A stretch of 64,000 nucleotides of DNA from DASRDB01 sp035652815 (GCA_035652815.1 DASRDB010000006.1:62001-126000), one strand, 5' to 3'. Shown: positions 1 to 8,862, numbered from the stretch's first letter. Made by a program: numbers and translations. Notes: generated by a model from the sequence alone, not told the origin.

Positions 1-84
1 TAATGTGGCGTGTGGATGAGCGTTGATATTGCTGGCATGCACGCTGCCGATCAATCCCGCGCCAAACAGGGCAAATTTGACCAT
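1..84 (-). CDS. Gfo/Idh/MocA-family dehydrogenase, N-terminus only (inositol 2-dehydrogenase-like)
   Basis: The first 28 codons of a minus-strand gene run off the left edge of the window. The start ATG at 84 follows an AAGAGGT ribosome-binding site. The visible protein opens MVKFALFGAGLIGSVHASNI, a Rossmann strand plus the GxGxxG NAD(P)-binding turn of the Gfo/Idh/MocA family. The spacing and the following His/Asn-rich helix resemble IolG-type inositol dehydrogenases. It is the last visible gene of the operon and lies 39 bp after another oxidoreductase of the same superfamily, so the pathway probably uses two successive NAD-dependent steps. The substrate cannot be told from 28 residues. Confidence 0.8.
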   Translation of the reverse strand, partial: MVKFALFGAGLIGSVHASNINAHPHATL

Positions 85-123
85 TGTATGTACCTCTTTT
101 TATCTATGCAAGACGATGAACGA

Positions 124-1293
124 CTACTCAATATCGACAGGCAGAGATACCCAGCGCCCCTCCTGCTGGTGTGATGCCACTGTCGCATCCACAAACAGAA
201 CTCCCAGCACACCATCCTCAACCTTTGGAAAGAGATAGGCCAGCGGATCAGCCTCAACTCCACTACGACGGGCCAGAACGGCATCAGCAATATCCGTGTA
301 CAGGTTGGCGAAGGCCGCTAAATAGCCCTCTGGATGCCCCGGCCACAGGCGCGAAGCTCGTTGCGCCGCCGGAGACAACCAGTCGTAACCGCGTGTGATG
401 GTGGAATGACGCCCGTCCGCCATGCGTAGCGTAAGCTCGTTGGGCTGCTCCTGTACCCATTCCAGGTTGCCTTTCTCACCATACACACGAATGCGCAAAC
501 CATGCCAATGACCGGTCGCTACCATGCTGGCCCACATCATTCCCTTCGCGCCATTGTTGAAGCGCAGTTTGATATGAGCGTTGTCATCAGCCTGTCGCCC
601 TGGTACAATGCTCGATAATTCGGCTGACACCTCGGTGATCTCCAGTCCTGTAATGAAGCGTGCTAAATGATGGGCATGGGTTCCCAGGTCGCCAACTACG
701 CTGGATTTTCCGGCGATCTCCAGCGTGGTGCGCCAGACCGCCTGCTTGTGTCCCCCGGCTTCCAGCAGCGTAGAAGCCCAACCGGAAGCATGTTCGACCT
801 GTACCAGCCGGATAGTTCCTAACTCCCCACCGCGCACCATCTCGCGAGCTTGCCTCACCATTGGATAGCCACTGTAGCAGTAGGTCACGCCGAAGATCAG
901 GCCCCTCTTGCGTGTCAGCCGCAGCAACTCAACGGCCTGTTCTACATTGGTTGTCAGTGGCTTATCGCAGATGACATCGATGCCGCGTTCAAGAAAGGCT
1001 CTGGCAATGGCGTAATGGCTATTGTTAGGCGTCATAATGCTCACGACCTCAATGCCATCATCTCGTTGTGCCTCCTGCTCGGCCATCTCTTGCCAGAAGC
1101 CGTAACGGCGCTCTGGTACGATGCCAAGCGTAGCGGCGAAGTTCCGACTGCGCTCTGCGTCCGAGGCGAACACCCCTGTCAGCAGAGCGTAGCGTTCGTC
1201 ATAACGGGCGGCATAGCGATGTGCCCCCCCGATATTTGAGCCGGGGCCGCCGCCAACCATACCAAGTCGCACTTTTCGCTTTGGTTCCTGCAT
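124..1293 (-). CDS. Gfo/Idh/MocA-family NAD(P)-dependent oxidoreductase
   Basis: This 389-residue cytosolic protein has an N-terminal Rossmann fold (VRLGMVGGGPGSNIGGAHR, about residues 9-27). The typical catalytic-domain entry 'CDKPLTTN' near residue 108 carries the EKP-like lysine of this family. A C-terminal GFO_IDH_MocA_C-type sheet follows. The start is supported by GAGGA eight bases upstream. It begins 18 bp after the ABC ATPase gene, so it is translated from the same mRNA. Family members oxidise sugars, inositols or related polyols. Given the sugar transporter and the xylose-isomerase-like partner, it most likely dehydrogenates the imported substrate or its epimer. The substrate is not determined. 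Confidence 0.88.
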   Translation of the reverse strand: MQEPKRKVRLGMVGGGPGSNIGGAHRYAARYDERYALLTGVFASDAERSRNFAATLGIVPERRYGFWQEMAEQEAQRDDGIEVVSIMTPNNSHYAIARAFLERGIDVICDKPLTTNVEQAVELLRLTRKRGLIFGVTYCYSGYPMVRQAREMVRGGELGTIRLVQVEHASGWASTLLEAGGHKQAVWRTTLEIAGKSSVVGDLGTHAHHLARFITGLEITEVSAELSSIVPGRQADDNAHIKLRFNNGAKGMMWASMVATGHWHGLRIRVYGEKGNLEWVQEQPNELTLRMADGRHSTITRGYDWLSPAAQRASRLWPGHPEGYLAAFANLYTDIADAVLARRSGVEADPLAYLFPKVEDGVLGVLFVDATVASHQQEGRWVSLPVDIE

Positions 1294-1311
1294 AACATGA
1301 TCCTCGCGGCT

Positions 1312-2106
1312 CTAATCGCCCCTGCTCACATGTTCGGTCAGTTCGTCTACCGAGGTCTCCTTCTGGGTTGCCTGGAAGACGACCTGCCCGCGTGCCATTA
1401 CCACGAAGCGGTCACAGATGCGATAGGCATCATATAAGTTGTGCGTCACCAGCACGCTTGAAAGGCCCTGCGCCCGTAAAGACCGCAGGTACTCGAAAAG
1501 GGCTTCGGTAGCGCGTACTGCCAGCGCGCTGGTCGGTTCGTCAAGGATCAACAGCGTGCGCTTGAAATGCACAGCGCGGGCAATAGCTACCGCCTGCTTC
1601 TGGCCACCAGAAAGACTACCCACCAGCTTGTCGGGGCTATCAATGCCCTCGATTGCCACAATTGTTTTCAGGACGTGCGCGGCGATTTCGCGCATCTGCT
1701 TGAGATGCATAAAGCCGAGCGGACCAACCATCTCTCGCCCCATAAATATGTTGCGAGCGATAGTCATAGAGTCAACGAGCGCCGAGTCCTGGTAGATGGT
1801 CTCGATGCCCAATTCAGCCGCGTCCGCGTGGGAATTGAGGACCACAGGCTTGCCCTCCCACAGCAGCGTGCCGGAATCGGGCTGAACAACGCCCGACATG
1901 GTTTTGACCAGCGTGGATTTTCCTGCTCCGTTATCTCCCAGTAGCGCCAGGATTTCGGCTCGTCGCACGTGAAACGACACGTTATTGAGAACACGGTTCA
2001 GGCCGTATTGCTTATTGATATCGCGCAATTCCAGCAGTGGCGTTGCTGCTTCCCCTTGCTGTACCGGTCGCTCGGCGGCTACCGTATCCATTCCGTCTAT
2101 GCCCAT
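1312..2106 (-). CDS. Sugar ABC transporter ATP-binding protein, single-domain (FrcA-like)
   Basis: This 264-residue cytoplasmic ATPase energises sugar import. It has Walker A (GDNGAGKST), the signature LSGGQKQAVAIARA, Walker B (LLILDEPTSAL) and a switch His (VTHN). Classical ribose-type transporters (RbsA) carry two fused ATPase domains of about 500 residues. This protein has only one, like FrcA or the short XylG-type homologues, so it presumably acts as a homodimer. A good AAGGAG site precedes the ATG. It lies 28 bp after the permease gene and 18 bp before the oxidoreductase gene. The first 25 or so residues, before the ABC fold, are a non-conserved leader. Confidence 0.92.
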   Translation of the reverse strand: MGIDGMDTVAAERPVQQGEAATPLLELRDINKQYGLNRVLNNVSFHVRRAEILALLGDNGAGKSTLVKTMSGVVQPDSGTLLWEGKPVVLNSHADAAELGIETIYQDSALVDSMTIARNIFMGREMVGPLGFMHLKQMREIAAHVLKTIVAIEGIDSPDKLVGSLSGGQKQAVAIARAVHFKRTLLILDEPTSALAVRATEALFEYLRSLRAQGLSSVLVTHNLYDAYRICDRFVVMARGQVVFQATQKETSVDELTEHVSRGD

Positions 2107-2134
2107 AGATGTTCTCCTTTCTTTCGTAGGTAAA

Positions 2135-3154
2135 TCAACTGCGGCGAGAGCGTAATACTTCGTAAAATGCAGCAGCGCCGATGATCAATATGCCAATGGG
2201 GGCGTCGATATAGAAGCCTGGCGCTCCCAGCAACAGTAGCACGTCGCGAATCCAGAAGATGAGCGCGGAGCCTAAGACTGTCCCCAGGATGGTACCGCGA
2301 CCTCCGGTAAGCGCCAGTCCGCCGATGACGCAGGCGGCAATGGCCTCCAACGGCAGCGCCTCGCCATTGCTGGGCGCGATGTTCCCGATGTAGGATGCGG
2401 CCAGAATGCCACCCAGCGCTGCTGTGGTTCCCGCCAGGGCGAAAGCTAACAGCTTCGTCCTGTTTACGCGCACTCCGGTAGCTACAGCCGCCTGCTTATT
2501 GCCGCCTGCCGCGAAGATGTGATTGCCAATCCGATTTCGTTCCAGTAGGCCCCAGAAAGCGACCGCGAGGACGACCCACCATAAAAAGGTGGCTGGAATT
2601 ACGCCTACGCTCCCGGCGGTGAGCGTGGCGAACGCTGGATCAGGAGTGAAGGACTGGGACGATGCGCCATGCACGAAGAATGTTGCAGCTAACCAGAAGA
2701 AAGAGGTGCCAAGTGTGGTAATGAAGGACGGAATTTTCAGCCAGAGCGTGAGCAGCCCATTGAGCAGGCCGATACCTGTGCCGATGAGTAAACCAATCAG
2801 CGCCGCCACCCACACGTTCATACCATTCGTTGCAAGCTGGGCCGTTACAATGCTGCTGAAGATGTAGTTGTTGCCAACGGAGAGGTCGAATTCTCCCGCG
2901 ATCATCAACACGCCTACGCCAAGCGCCGGAATACCTACCTCAATGGGAATGGTGTAGAGCGCATTCTGAATATTGGCGAAGCTATTAAAGGCGAAGGTGT
3001 CCGGGCTGATTAAACCGTAGATTACGCTCGCGCCTATGACGACCAGGAAGAGAATAAGAATGTCGAAAGCTGACTGCTGGCGACGATAGCGACGCCCGGC
3101 GGCCTTTGCTCGTTGTGCCGCTGCCTCATCAGTAATTGTCTGTTGGAGGCTCAT
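2135..3154 (-). CDS. Sugar ABC transporter permease (RbsC/FrcC family)
   Basis: This 339-residue integral membrane protein has about eight to ten hydrophobic segments, beginning near residue 30. It carries the RbsC/XylH signature 'AGEFDLSVG' (about residues 86-94) and the 'GNKQAA..TGV' cytoplasmic coupling loop near residue 220. Two copies would form the channel for the substrate delivered by the lipoprotein encoded upstream. The start has an AAGGG ribosome-binding site. A 145-bp gap containing a strong hairpin separates it from the binding-protein gene, a common arrangement that gives the binding protein higher expression than the membrane parts. Confidence 0.93.
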   Translation of the reverse strand: MSLQQTITDEAAAQRAKAAGRRYRRQQSAFDILILFLVVIGASVIYGLISPDTFAFNSFANIQNALYTIPIEVGIPALGVGVLMIAGEFDLSVGNNYIFSSIVTAQLATNGMNVWVAALIGLLIGTGIGLLNGLLTLWLKIPSFITTLGTSFFWLAATFFVHGASSQSFTPDPAFATLTAGSVGVIPATFLWWVVLAVAFWGLLERNRIGNHIFAAGGNKQAAVATGVRVNRTKLLAFALAGTTAALGGILAASYIGNIAPSNGEALPLEAIAACVIGGLALTGGRGTILGTVLGSALIFWIRDVLLLLGAPGFYIDAPIGILIIGAAAFYEVLRSRRS

Positions 3155-3237
3155 GTCAAACCCTTTCTGTAATTTGCTCGGATGTGTTGAAACTGTTCCA
3201 CCATGACTTTTTACGAGCCTTGTGTATGCTCCTGCCT

Positions 3238-3270
3238 GGCAGGCTGCCAGTGATTATGAGACAGCCTGCC
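3238..3270 (-). terminator. Hairpin between binding-protein and permease genes (attenuator or mRNA stabiliser)
   Basis: GGCAGGCTG (3238-3246) pairs perfectly with CAGCCTGCC (3262-3270) across a 15-base loop. There is no T-run on either side, so a partial terminator or a 3'-end stabiliser of the binding-protein mRNA is more likely than a full stop. Confidence 0.5.
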
Positions 3271-3299
3271 GGTGGACGCGCGTGGCAGGAAGCTATCCT

Positions 3300-4355
3300 C
3301 TAGCCGCCACGAATGGCATTTGAGCCGCCAACAAGGCTGGCTACCTGGTCAACATTGGTTTTATCAACGAGGGCGCGGTTACTTGTGTTGATGTTCGACG
3401 GGGTGATGCCGTACTTCAGATACAGCGCAAGCTCCATGATCGACTGGAAGCCCTGAATATACGGCTGTTGATCTACGGTCGCCGTGATTACGCCGCTCTT
3501 GATAGCCGACAGAATATCCTGCGAGAGGTCGAAGCCACCGATGGGGATATTCAGATTAGCCTTTTTGATGGCGGCGGGAGCCACCGAAAGCGGCGTTCCA
3601 CCAAGCGCAATGATCGCAGCAGTATGGGGATGACCCAGCAGATAGGAAACCATTGTTGCCTGTGCCGGAGCGAGATCGTTGCCTGTGCCTAACACTTCGC
3701 ACGTAGCGCCAATAGCATCCAGCGCCTGTTTGACGCCAGCATAACGCTGAACGGCATAGACCTGATCGGGAGATTCAACCGGGCAGAAGACATGATCGCC
3801 AGCCTTAATCTTGCCGTCGTTAATCATGCGCTGCGCGATGAGATACCCTGACTGCGCGAAATCCTGCCCCACGAATGCCTGGACGCAGTTTGCTCCCTCG
3901 GCTGTCGCGCCGTTGGTGTTGAATGCCACCACCGCAATATTTTTTGCGCGCGCGTCACAAACAACTTTGTTCAGGCCAGCGTCGGGAATTGTCACCGCGA
4001 CGCCGGCAACATTGCTGGCAATAGCTGTGTTCATCTGATTGACGATCGTCGCGTCATCGTCGTTGCCGTACTGAATCTGGAGCTTGAGGCCAGTAATAGC
4101 TGCGGCGGCCTTGGCCCCGTTAACAACCGGCACAAAGAAAAAGTTGCTGGCTCCGCTCTTGATCTCAAGCAGGATCGTGCGCCCGCTGATATCATTGCCG
4201 CCCGTCATCACGCTGCTGCCTGATGTGTTATTGGTACTTGGAGAACCGCCACCGCAAGCAGCCAGTAAAACCATGAGGCCGACACAAACCAGAGCCATAC
4301 CAGCCCGTAACGGTGTGTGCCTCATAACCGCCAAAAATTTCCGATGTCTTGTCAT
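3300..4355 (-). CDS. Periplasmic-binding-type sugar-binding lipoprotein
   Basis: This 351-residue exported protein has a positively charged N-terminus, a hydrophobic stretch and a lipobox (LLAAC, Cys at residue 34), followed by a Gly/Ser/Thr/Asn linker. The mature part is a type 1 periplasmic-binding fold (Peripla_BP_4, RbsB/FrcB-like). Examples are 'GVAVTIPDAGLNKVV' for the first lobe and 'ATVDQQPYIQGFQSIMELALYLKYG' split across the hinge near the end. It should capture a monosaccharide or polyol outside the membrane and hand it to the permease. ATG 4355 is preferred over GTG 4358 because AGGAGG lies eight bases upstream. Its substrate is probably the inducer or precursor sensed by the LacI protein encoded upstream. 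Confidence 0.9.
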   Translation of the reverse strand: MTRHRKFLAVMRHTPLRAGMALVCVGLMVLLAACGGGSPSTNNTSGSSVMTGGNDISGRTILLEIKSGASNFFFVPVVNGAKAAAAITGLKLQIQYGNDDDATIVNQMNTAIASNVAGVAVTIPDAGLNKVVCDARAKNIAVVAFNTNGATAEGANCVQAFVGQDFAQSGYLIAQRMINDGKIKAGDHVFCPVESPDQVYAVQRYAGVKQALDAIGATCEVLGTGNDLAPAQATMVSYLLGHPHTAAIIALGGTPLSVAPAAIKKANLNIPIGGFDLSQDILSAIKSGVITATVDQQPYIQGFQSIMELALYLKYGITPSNINTSNRALVDKTNVDQVASLVGGSNAIRGG

Positions 4356-4531
4356 CACTGGTCCCTCCTTGTTGGACCGGGGCTACCACGTAGCCATACT
4401 GATTGGTCGATGGTATATGGTGGTGTGGACACCAGTGGTGAACCATAGCCTGGAACACTCACTCACTAAAGATACAGTTTCTTCGTTTCCCTCCTTTCCC
4501 AGGTGTTTTCTGAAGCCGCGTCTAGAGCAGC

Positions 4532-5368
4532 TCAGGCTTCTAGCTCAAAATAAGGGGATAGCATCTTGATAGCGGCCTCTTTTGCCTTCACCGCCAACTG
4601 CATGGGATTCCACTCCCAGTATTCCGGGCGAAACAGTTCGATGGAACAGGGGCCGTTGTAGCCAATTTTCTTCAGTCGCCCGCAGATTTCGGCAAGCGGA
4701 ACGATGCCCAGACCCGGCAAGAGGCGATTAGCGTCGGTATATGCCTCTTTGGAAGTATCTTCTACGTCGTCCAGGTGAAATGTATAGATGGAGCGCGGAT
4801 CAAGATGGTCGATTTCGGAGAGTAAGCCTCCGCCGATGTAGAAATGAGCAGCGTCAACAACCAGTCCCACATTAGCGCGGCCTGTTTTCTGTATGATTTC
4901 CTGCGCGCCGCGTGGAGTTCGCACCGAACACCAGCCAAAGCCTAAAAATTCGAGGGCCAGTTTGATTCCATAGTCACCGGCAATATCGCTAAGCGCCTGA
5001 AGCGCCGTGACATGTTCCGCGACAATCGTTTCCCATGTGGTTTGCCAGCCAGGAGTTGGACTCGGTATCACGGCCACAGATGGGCAGCCGATAGCCTGTG
5101 CGATCTCGCACAATTGACGACAGCGATCTTTGATATGGCCGAATTTGTCACCGCAAAAAGCTATGAACTCAATAGCGTTGAAGGTCATCGGTGCGACGCC
5201 ATGCTCCTGCAACAAAACCTTCAAGTCCGTTACCGAATGGTCAACCAGGAAGCGATCCACTTTCGCCGCCCACAATTCCAGGCTGGTAAAACCAGCGTGG
5301 GCAGTCGCTGCAACGTCAGTTTGTAGATCGGCGGGCATTGATGTAGCGCCATGAAAACCCAGTTTCAT
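4532..5368 (-). CDS. Sugar phosphate isomerase/epimerase, xylose-isomerase-like TIM barrel
   Basis: This 278-residue cytosolic TIM barrel belongs to the AP_endonuc_2/IolE-IolI superfamily. It opens MKLGFHGATS and has family metal-site strands 'LALEFLGFG' (near 141), 'VGLVVDAAHFYIGGG' (near 169, with Asp/His ligands), 'IYTFHLDDVED' (near 190) and 'CSIELFRPEYW' (near 248). Such enzymes dehydrate or epimerise keto-inositols and sugars. It is the first gene of the operon, directly behind a LacI-type operator. An AGGAGG site lies eight bases before the ATG. The IolG-like dehydrogenase at the operon end makes an inositol or inositol-like pathway plausible, but not proven. Confidence 0.86.
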   Translation of the reverse strand: MKLGFHGATSMPADLQTDVAATAHAGFTSLELWAAKVDRFLVDHSVTDLKVLLQEHGVAPMTFNAIEFIAFCGDKFGHIKDRCRQLCEIAQAIGCPSVAVIPSPTPGWQTTWETIVAEHVTALQALSDIAGDYGIKLALEFLGFGWCSVRTPRGAQEIIQKTGRANVGLVVDAAHFYIGGGLLSEIDHLDPRSIYTFHLDDVEDTSKEAYTDANRLLPGLGIVPLAEICGRLKKIGYNGPCSIELFRPEYWEWNPMQLAVKAKEAAIKMLSPYFELEA

Positions 5369-5382
5369 CCTGACCTCCTCTT

Positions 5383-5406
5383 ATTTGCGCAATCGATTGC
5401 GCAAAT
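5383..5406. promoter_or_regulatory. LacI-family operator O1, perfect palindrome
   Basis: This is a perfect 24-bp palindrome with core GCGCAATCGATTGCGC (5387-5402) and AAT/ATT flanks. It has the central CG typical of LacI-family operators. It sits 14 bp upstream of the TIM-barrel start and overlaps the region where transcription must begin, so bound repressor would block the catabolic operon. Confidence 0.85.
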
Positions 5407-5464
5407 CTACAAAATAAATGAATGGTGGTAAATAAAATACAGATTTGACCTGAGTATCTGTAGT

Positions 5465-5476
5465 GCAATCGATTGC
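5465..5476. promoter_or_regulatory. LacI-family operator O2
   Basis: GCAATCGATTGC repeats the centre of the 5383-5406 palindrome, with TGCGC/AGT edges partly matching. Its centre is 76 bp from that of O1, close to seven DNA turns, which would allow looping between two bound dimers. It lies between the lacI-type stop codon and the operon start. Confidence 0.75.
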
Positions 5477-5496
5477 GCACCTGGTTAAAAAAAGGA

Positions 5497-6525
5497 CTAC
5501 TTACTATTTACGTCTGATCCGGTGTTCACCAGAGCAGCAGTCGTTTTACGCACTACTAATTCAGCGGGCAGAATCTGGTTATCTGGCTCCTCGCCGTTCA
5601 ATAAGGCCAGCATCATCTGCATAGCCTTATGTCCCAGCTCGAAGCGAGGTTGACGGATGGTGGTCAGTGGCGGCATAACGTAGGCCGCCATGTCGATATC
5701 ATCAAAGCCGATAATACTGAGATCGCCGGGAACTGCGATACCTTGCTGATGGCAGGCCGCGAGCAAGCCAATAGCTGCTGTATCGTTGTAGCAAAATACC
5801 GCGCTGGCTCCGGCTGCCAGTAAAGGTTCTAAACTGGCTTCACCGATTTTCACATGGTTCTCAATCGCATGGGAAGAAAAAATAAGCGCCGGGTCTACTG
5901 CAATGCCAGCCGCTTCCAGGGCTTCCTGGTATCCTTTGAAGCGATGCTGGTTTGACTGCGGGCGATTGGTAATACTCACGTATCCAATGCGGCGATGACC
6001 CAGCGAGATGAGATGCTCTACTGCTAAGCGCGCTCCATGCACATCATCAACGGCCACAAAATGCATGTTCTTGCCGGGATTCTGCTCGTTGATGATCACG
6101 ATGGGAACCTTACTCCGTTCAAAGAAGCGTGGTGTGCGCTCAAATAAATGAGAGGCAATAACGATGATGCCATCTACGCGCCGCTTTTGAAGCGTTTCAA
6201 TCACCGCAATTTCGCGCTGTCGGTCATTTTGCGAAGTACTGATAAACACGTTGAAGCTGGCTTCAAGAGCCTTCTGCTCCACGCCCTCTATGACCCGTCC
6301 CATGAAAGGGTCGGAAATTGTCGCGAGTACCATGCCGATTGTCCAGGTCTTGTTCGTCGCCAGGCTCTTTGCCACAGTGCTGGGAACATAGTTCATCTCG
6401 CGCGCGAGTTCCTGAATCCGTTTGCGAGTGGCGGCTCCAATACGCGGATGATCTTCCAGTGCCCGCGAAACGGTCGATGGAGAAACCCCGGCAATTTTAG
6501 CAATGTCATAAATGGAGACCGACAT
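5497..6525 (-). CDS. LacI/GalR-family transcriptional repressor
   Basis: This 342-residue regulator has an N-terminal LacI helix-turn-helix (MSVSIYDIAKIAGVSPSTVS, residues 1-20, then RAL and a hinge with 'MNYVPSTVAKSLA'). The C-terminal ligand-binding domain is of the periplasmic-binding type ('IGMVLATISDPFMG', 'GIIVIASHLFERTPRF', 'LSIIGFDDIDMAAYVMPPLTT'). An in-frame upstream start exists, but ATG 6525 is chosen. It carries AGGAG ten bases upstream, aligns with the family N-terminus and lies downstream of its own promoter and operator. It most likely represses both itself and the sugar operon and responds to the imported sugar or its phosphate. Confidence 0.93.
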   Translation of the reverse strand: MSVSIYDIAKIAGVSPSTVSRALEDHPRIGAATRKRIQELAREMNYVPSTVAKSLATNKTWTIGMVLATISDPFMGRVIEGVEQKALEASFNVFISTSQNDRQREIAVIETLQKRRVDGIIVIASHLFERTPRFFERSKVPIVIINEQNPGKNMHFVAVDDVHGARLAVEHLISLGHRRIGYVSITNRPQSNQHRFKGYQEALEAAGIAVDPALIFSSHAIENHVKIGEASLEPLLAAGASAVFCYNDTAAIGLLAACHQQGIAVPGDLSIIGFDDIDMAAYVMPPLTTIRQPRFELGHKAMQMMLALLNGEEPDNQILPAELVVRKTTAALVNTGSDVNSK

Positions 6526-6593
6526 GGTCTGCGCACTCCTATGCATTTCAGTACCACTACTCCGTTTAACGCTTCCATGTTGAACCTCAACAT

Positions 6594-6617
6594 TTTTGCG
6601 CAATCGGTTGCTCAAAG
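6594..6617. promoter_or_regulatory. LacI-family operator O3, autoregulatory
   Basis: GCGCAATC-GGTTGCTC is an imperfect copy of the operators at 5383 and 5465, with mismatches in the right arm. It begins at the -10 box of the repressor's own promoter and covers the expected start site, so it fits weak negative autoregulation. Confidence 0.75.
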
Positions 6618-6644
6618 TATAGATAATAATCAAAGAATTGTCAA
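6616..6644 (-). promoter_or_regulatory. Sigma-70-type promoter of the lacI-family gene
   Basis: On the minus strand, TTGACA (6644-6639), a 17-bp spacer and TATACT (6621-6616) form a near-consensus promoter. The predicted start falls inside operator O3, about 85 bases before ATG 6525. Confidence 0.8.
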
Positions 6645-6690
6645 GGGTTCCAGATGCGACTTTGCAACCAATTCGTTTTGTCCGACCTTT

Positions 6691-8823
6691 TTAACATGAC
6701 CAGCTCAAAAAGTTTGTTCCGTAAGGAAGCCCTCCCGGCACATAAAATTCTATGACATTATTCGTCGGGCAATCTGAATCCGGTATAGTGATCGTCACCT
6801 GTGTTGCTGCTCCAGGCCCGAGTGTTCCTTGTGTTACTGGAATGATGATGTTTGGATCAGGTGTTTGCAAAGTGACAGCCCACTGGGTATTGATAGTATT
6901 TTGCGGGCTCGCACTTACAGTAATGACGCATACCCAGCTACCGGTGTTGTTGGTACACTGTGTGTTGTCAAATGTGTTCGAATCCGGGCTGGTCATAATG
7001 TAGGTGCAATTGATGGGTACCTGAACGGTGTTGGATGGCCCTGTAAATGTAAGGGTGAAACTCATTGGGCATACCTGATCGTTGTTGGGTGGAAAGACGT
7101 TGATCGTGACCGGTTGTCCTGGCGCAATTGAACCAGTAGATTGATCAAAGGTGGTGCCCGGAGCATCTGATGTCACTGACCAGTTCAATGCGCTTGTGGT
7201 TTGCGCGCTGGTGCTTATAACAAGTGGGCATGAAGAGAGATAGCTGACTCCACCATGCGAGTCGGTCTGGCAGTTGCTGAAGTTATTTTCGAGGCTCGAT
7301 GGACTCACACTCAAAGTGGCTGGTGGAGTTGTTACTGTAACAGTTGGTGGGCCCGGGTCTGGTTTCGGTGTTGGATGAGGCCCCTGCGTTGGAACCGATT
7401 GAGTTGGTCTGGTAGTGGGGGTTGTCCCAAGTGTTGTGCCAGGCGTTTGCCCCGTTGTCTTTGTCGCTGTATGGCCGCTCGTCGGGCTGCTAAACGTTCC
7501 AGAAGTAGGGGTTGATGCCCCGGTTGGAACTTGAGCTGTCGTCCCTTTGTTTATGCTGCTGGTGGGAGCCTGTCGTAGGGCGAAAACAAATGAACCGCCG
7601 ATTAACGCGAGGGCAATCAATACCGTCGCCGCGATCAAAAACCAGGGCCGTTTCTTGTTTCGTCCCTCGGGGTCTTTCCAGCTTCGAGCGACGTGTGTTG
7701 GCTCGGGCGTAAATGTGACCTGCTTTGTGAGAGGCACGCTTTCCTCTTGCGGGTAAAAGGTAGGTGGGAGCGGCGTATTTTTCAGCGCAAATCCCTGGCT
7801 ATCCTGTTCTATAGCACCTAACCAGGGCGTTATGGTCGCGGGCGTAATGTGCGGCGCAGAGATTTCTTGTGGTGTTTTCATAAGCGTAGATTCATCGCCA
7901 CGATATCCTGGCACAACCATATCTGGTCGAGAGATGCCAGGATACGACAGCGTTTGTTGTTTCCCCGTATTCTGCGGGGGAGAAGACATAACGAAGGTAG
8001 ATATCTGGTCTGTGGACTGGCAGGCATCTTGCAAAGCAGCAACGAAGTCGGACACGTGTTGGAAGCGCTGTTCCGGCTTTTTGGCAAGCGCTCTCATCAC
8101 AATCGCTTCCACTGCCGGAGATATCCCGGAATTTTTTGCCTGTAAGGAAGGTGGTGGAGCATAGAGATGCTGCGCGCATAGTTCTGGAAACGAGCCATGA
8201 AAAGGTCGTTCGCCGCACAGCCACTCATAGACGACGATGCCCAGTGCGTATTGATCGCTGGCGATGCGTGGCTTGCCCATAATCTGCTCGGGAGCCATGT
8301 ACGCCACCGTTCCGGCAGTCGCCTGCGTTTTCTGTGAACCCGTTGAGGATGAAAGGATGGCGATACCAAAATCGCTCAATAAGACCTCATCGTGTGGCCC
8401 CAGCAACATATTTTCCGGCTTGACATCGCGGTGAATAATACGCCGGTTATGCGCGAACTGAAGGGCTGCTCCAACCTGCCGGACGATCTCCACTATCTCC
8501 GGCAGAGGCAGCCGCGTCCCTTTCGGATAACGCTGGCGCAGCGTTCCATGTGGGGCATACTTCATGACAATAAAGGCATTGTTTTTCTCAATCGCGCAAT
8601 CCACGACGGGCACAATCGATGGATGCTCCAGTGAGGCGATCAAACGCGCTTCAAGCAGAAACTCTTCCTGCTCATGTTCCTCGAGCAGGGCATGTAAAAT
8701 CTTAATGGCGACATGCGACCCCAGGTGTATATGTTCTCCCAGATAAACATCCGCGAAACCACCCCTCCCCAGCAGCTTTACCAGTCGATAATTGCCAAAT
8801 TGTTCCCCAATACGATCTACCAT
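6691..8823 (-). CDS. Transmembrane Ser/Thr protein kinase (PknB-type) with Cys-containing extracellular domain
   Basis: This 710-residue receptor kinase has its kinase domain at residues 10-270: glycine loop GRGGFADV (19-26), catalytic Lys41, HRDVKPEN (Asp133) and DFG (151-153). The activation loop is Thr/Ser-rich. A juxtamembrane linker of about 120 residues precedes one membrane helix (about 398-420, FLIAATVLIALALIGGSFVF). Outside lies a Thr/Pro/Ser-rich stalk and then about 200 residues of beta-rich sequence with several Cys, ending WSC. The outside part has no PASTA repeats. It resembles immunoglobulin-like choice-of-anchor repeats ('SVSPSSLENNFSNC'). It would sense something at the cell surface; the ligand is unknown. 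The start is weakly supported by a GGGGGA site. Confidence 0.93.
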   Translation of the reverse strand: MVDRIGEQFGNYRLVKLLGRGGFADVYLGEHIHLGSHVAIKILHALLEEHEQEEFLLEARLIASLEHPSIVPVVDCAIEKNNAFIVMKYAPHGTLRQRYPKGTRLPLPEIVEIVRQVGAALQFAHNRRIIHRDVKPENMLLGPHDEVLLSDFGIAILSSSTGSQKTQATAGTVAYMAPEQIMGKPRIASDQYALGIVVYEWLCGERPFHGSFPELCAQHLYAPPPSLQAKNSGISPAVEAIVMRALAKKPEQRFQHVSDFVAALQDACQSTDQISTFVMSSPPQNTGKQQTLSYPGISRPDMVVPGYRGDESTLMKTPQEISAPHITPATITPWLGAIEQDSQGFALKNTPLPPTFYPQEESVPLTKQVTFTPEPTHVARSWKDPEGRNKKRPWFLIAATVLIALALIGGSFVFALRQAPTSSINKGTTAQVPTGASTPTSGTFSSPTSGHTATKTTGQTPGTTLGTTPTTRPTQSVPTQGPHPTPKPDPGPPTVTVTTPPATLSVSPSSLENNFSNCQTDSHGGVSYLSSCPLVISTSAQTTSALNWSVTSDAPGTTFDQSTGSIAPGQPVTINVFPPNNDQVCPMSFTLTFTGPSNTVQVPINCTYIMTSPDSNTFDNTQCTNNTGSWVCVITVSASPQNTINTQWAVTLQTPDPNIIIPVTQGTLGPGAATQVTITIPDSDCPTNNVIEFYVPGGLPYGTNFLSWSC

Positions 8824-8862
8824 AGCGTTTAATCCCCCAATAGCGCTACTGCATATATTACA

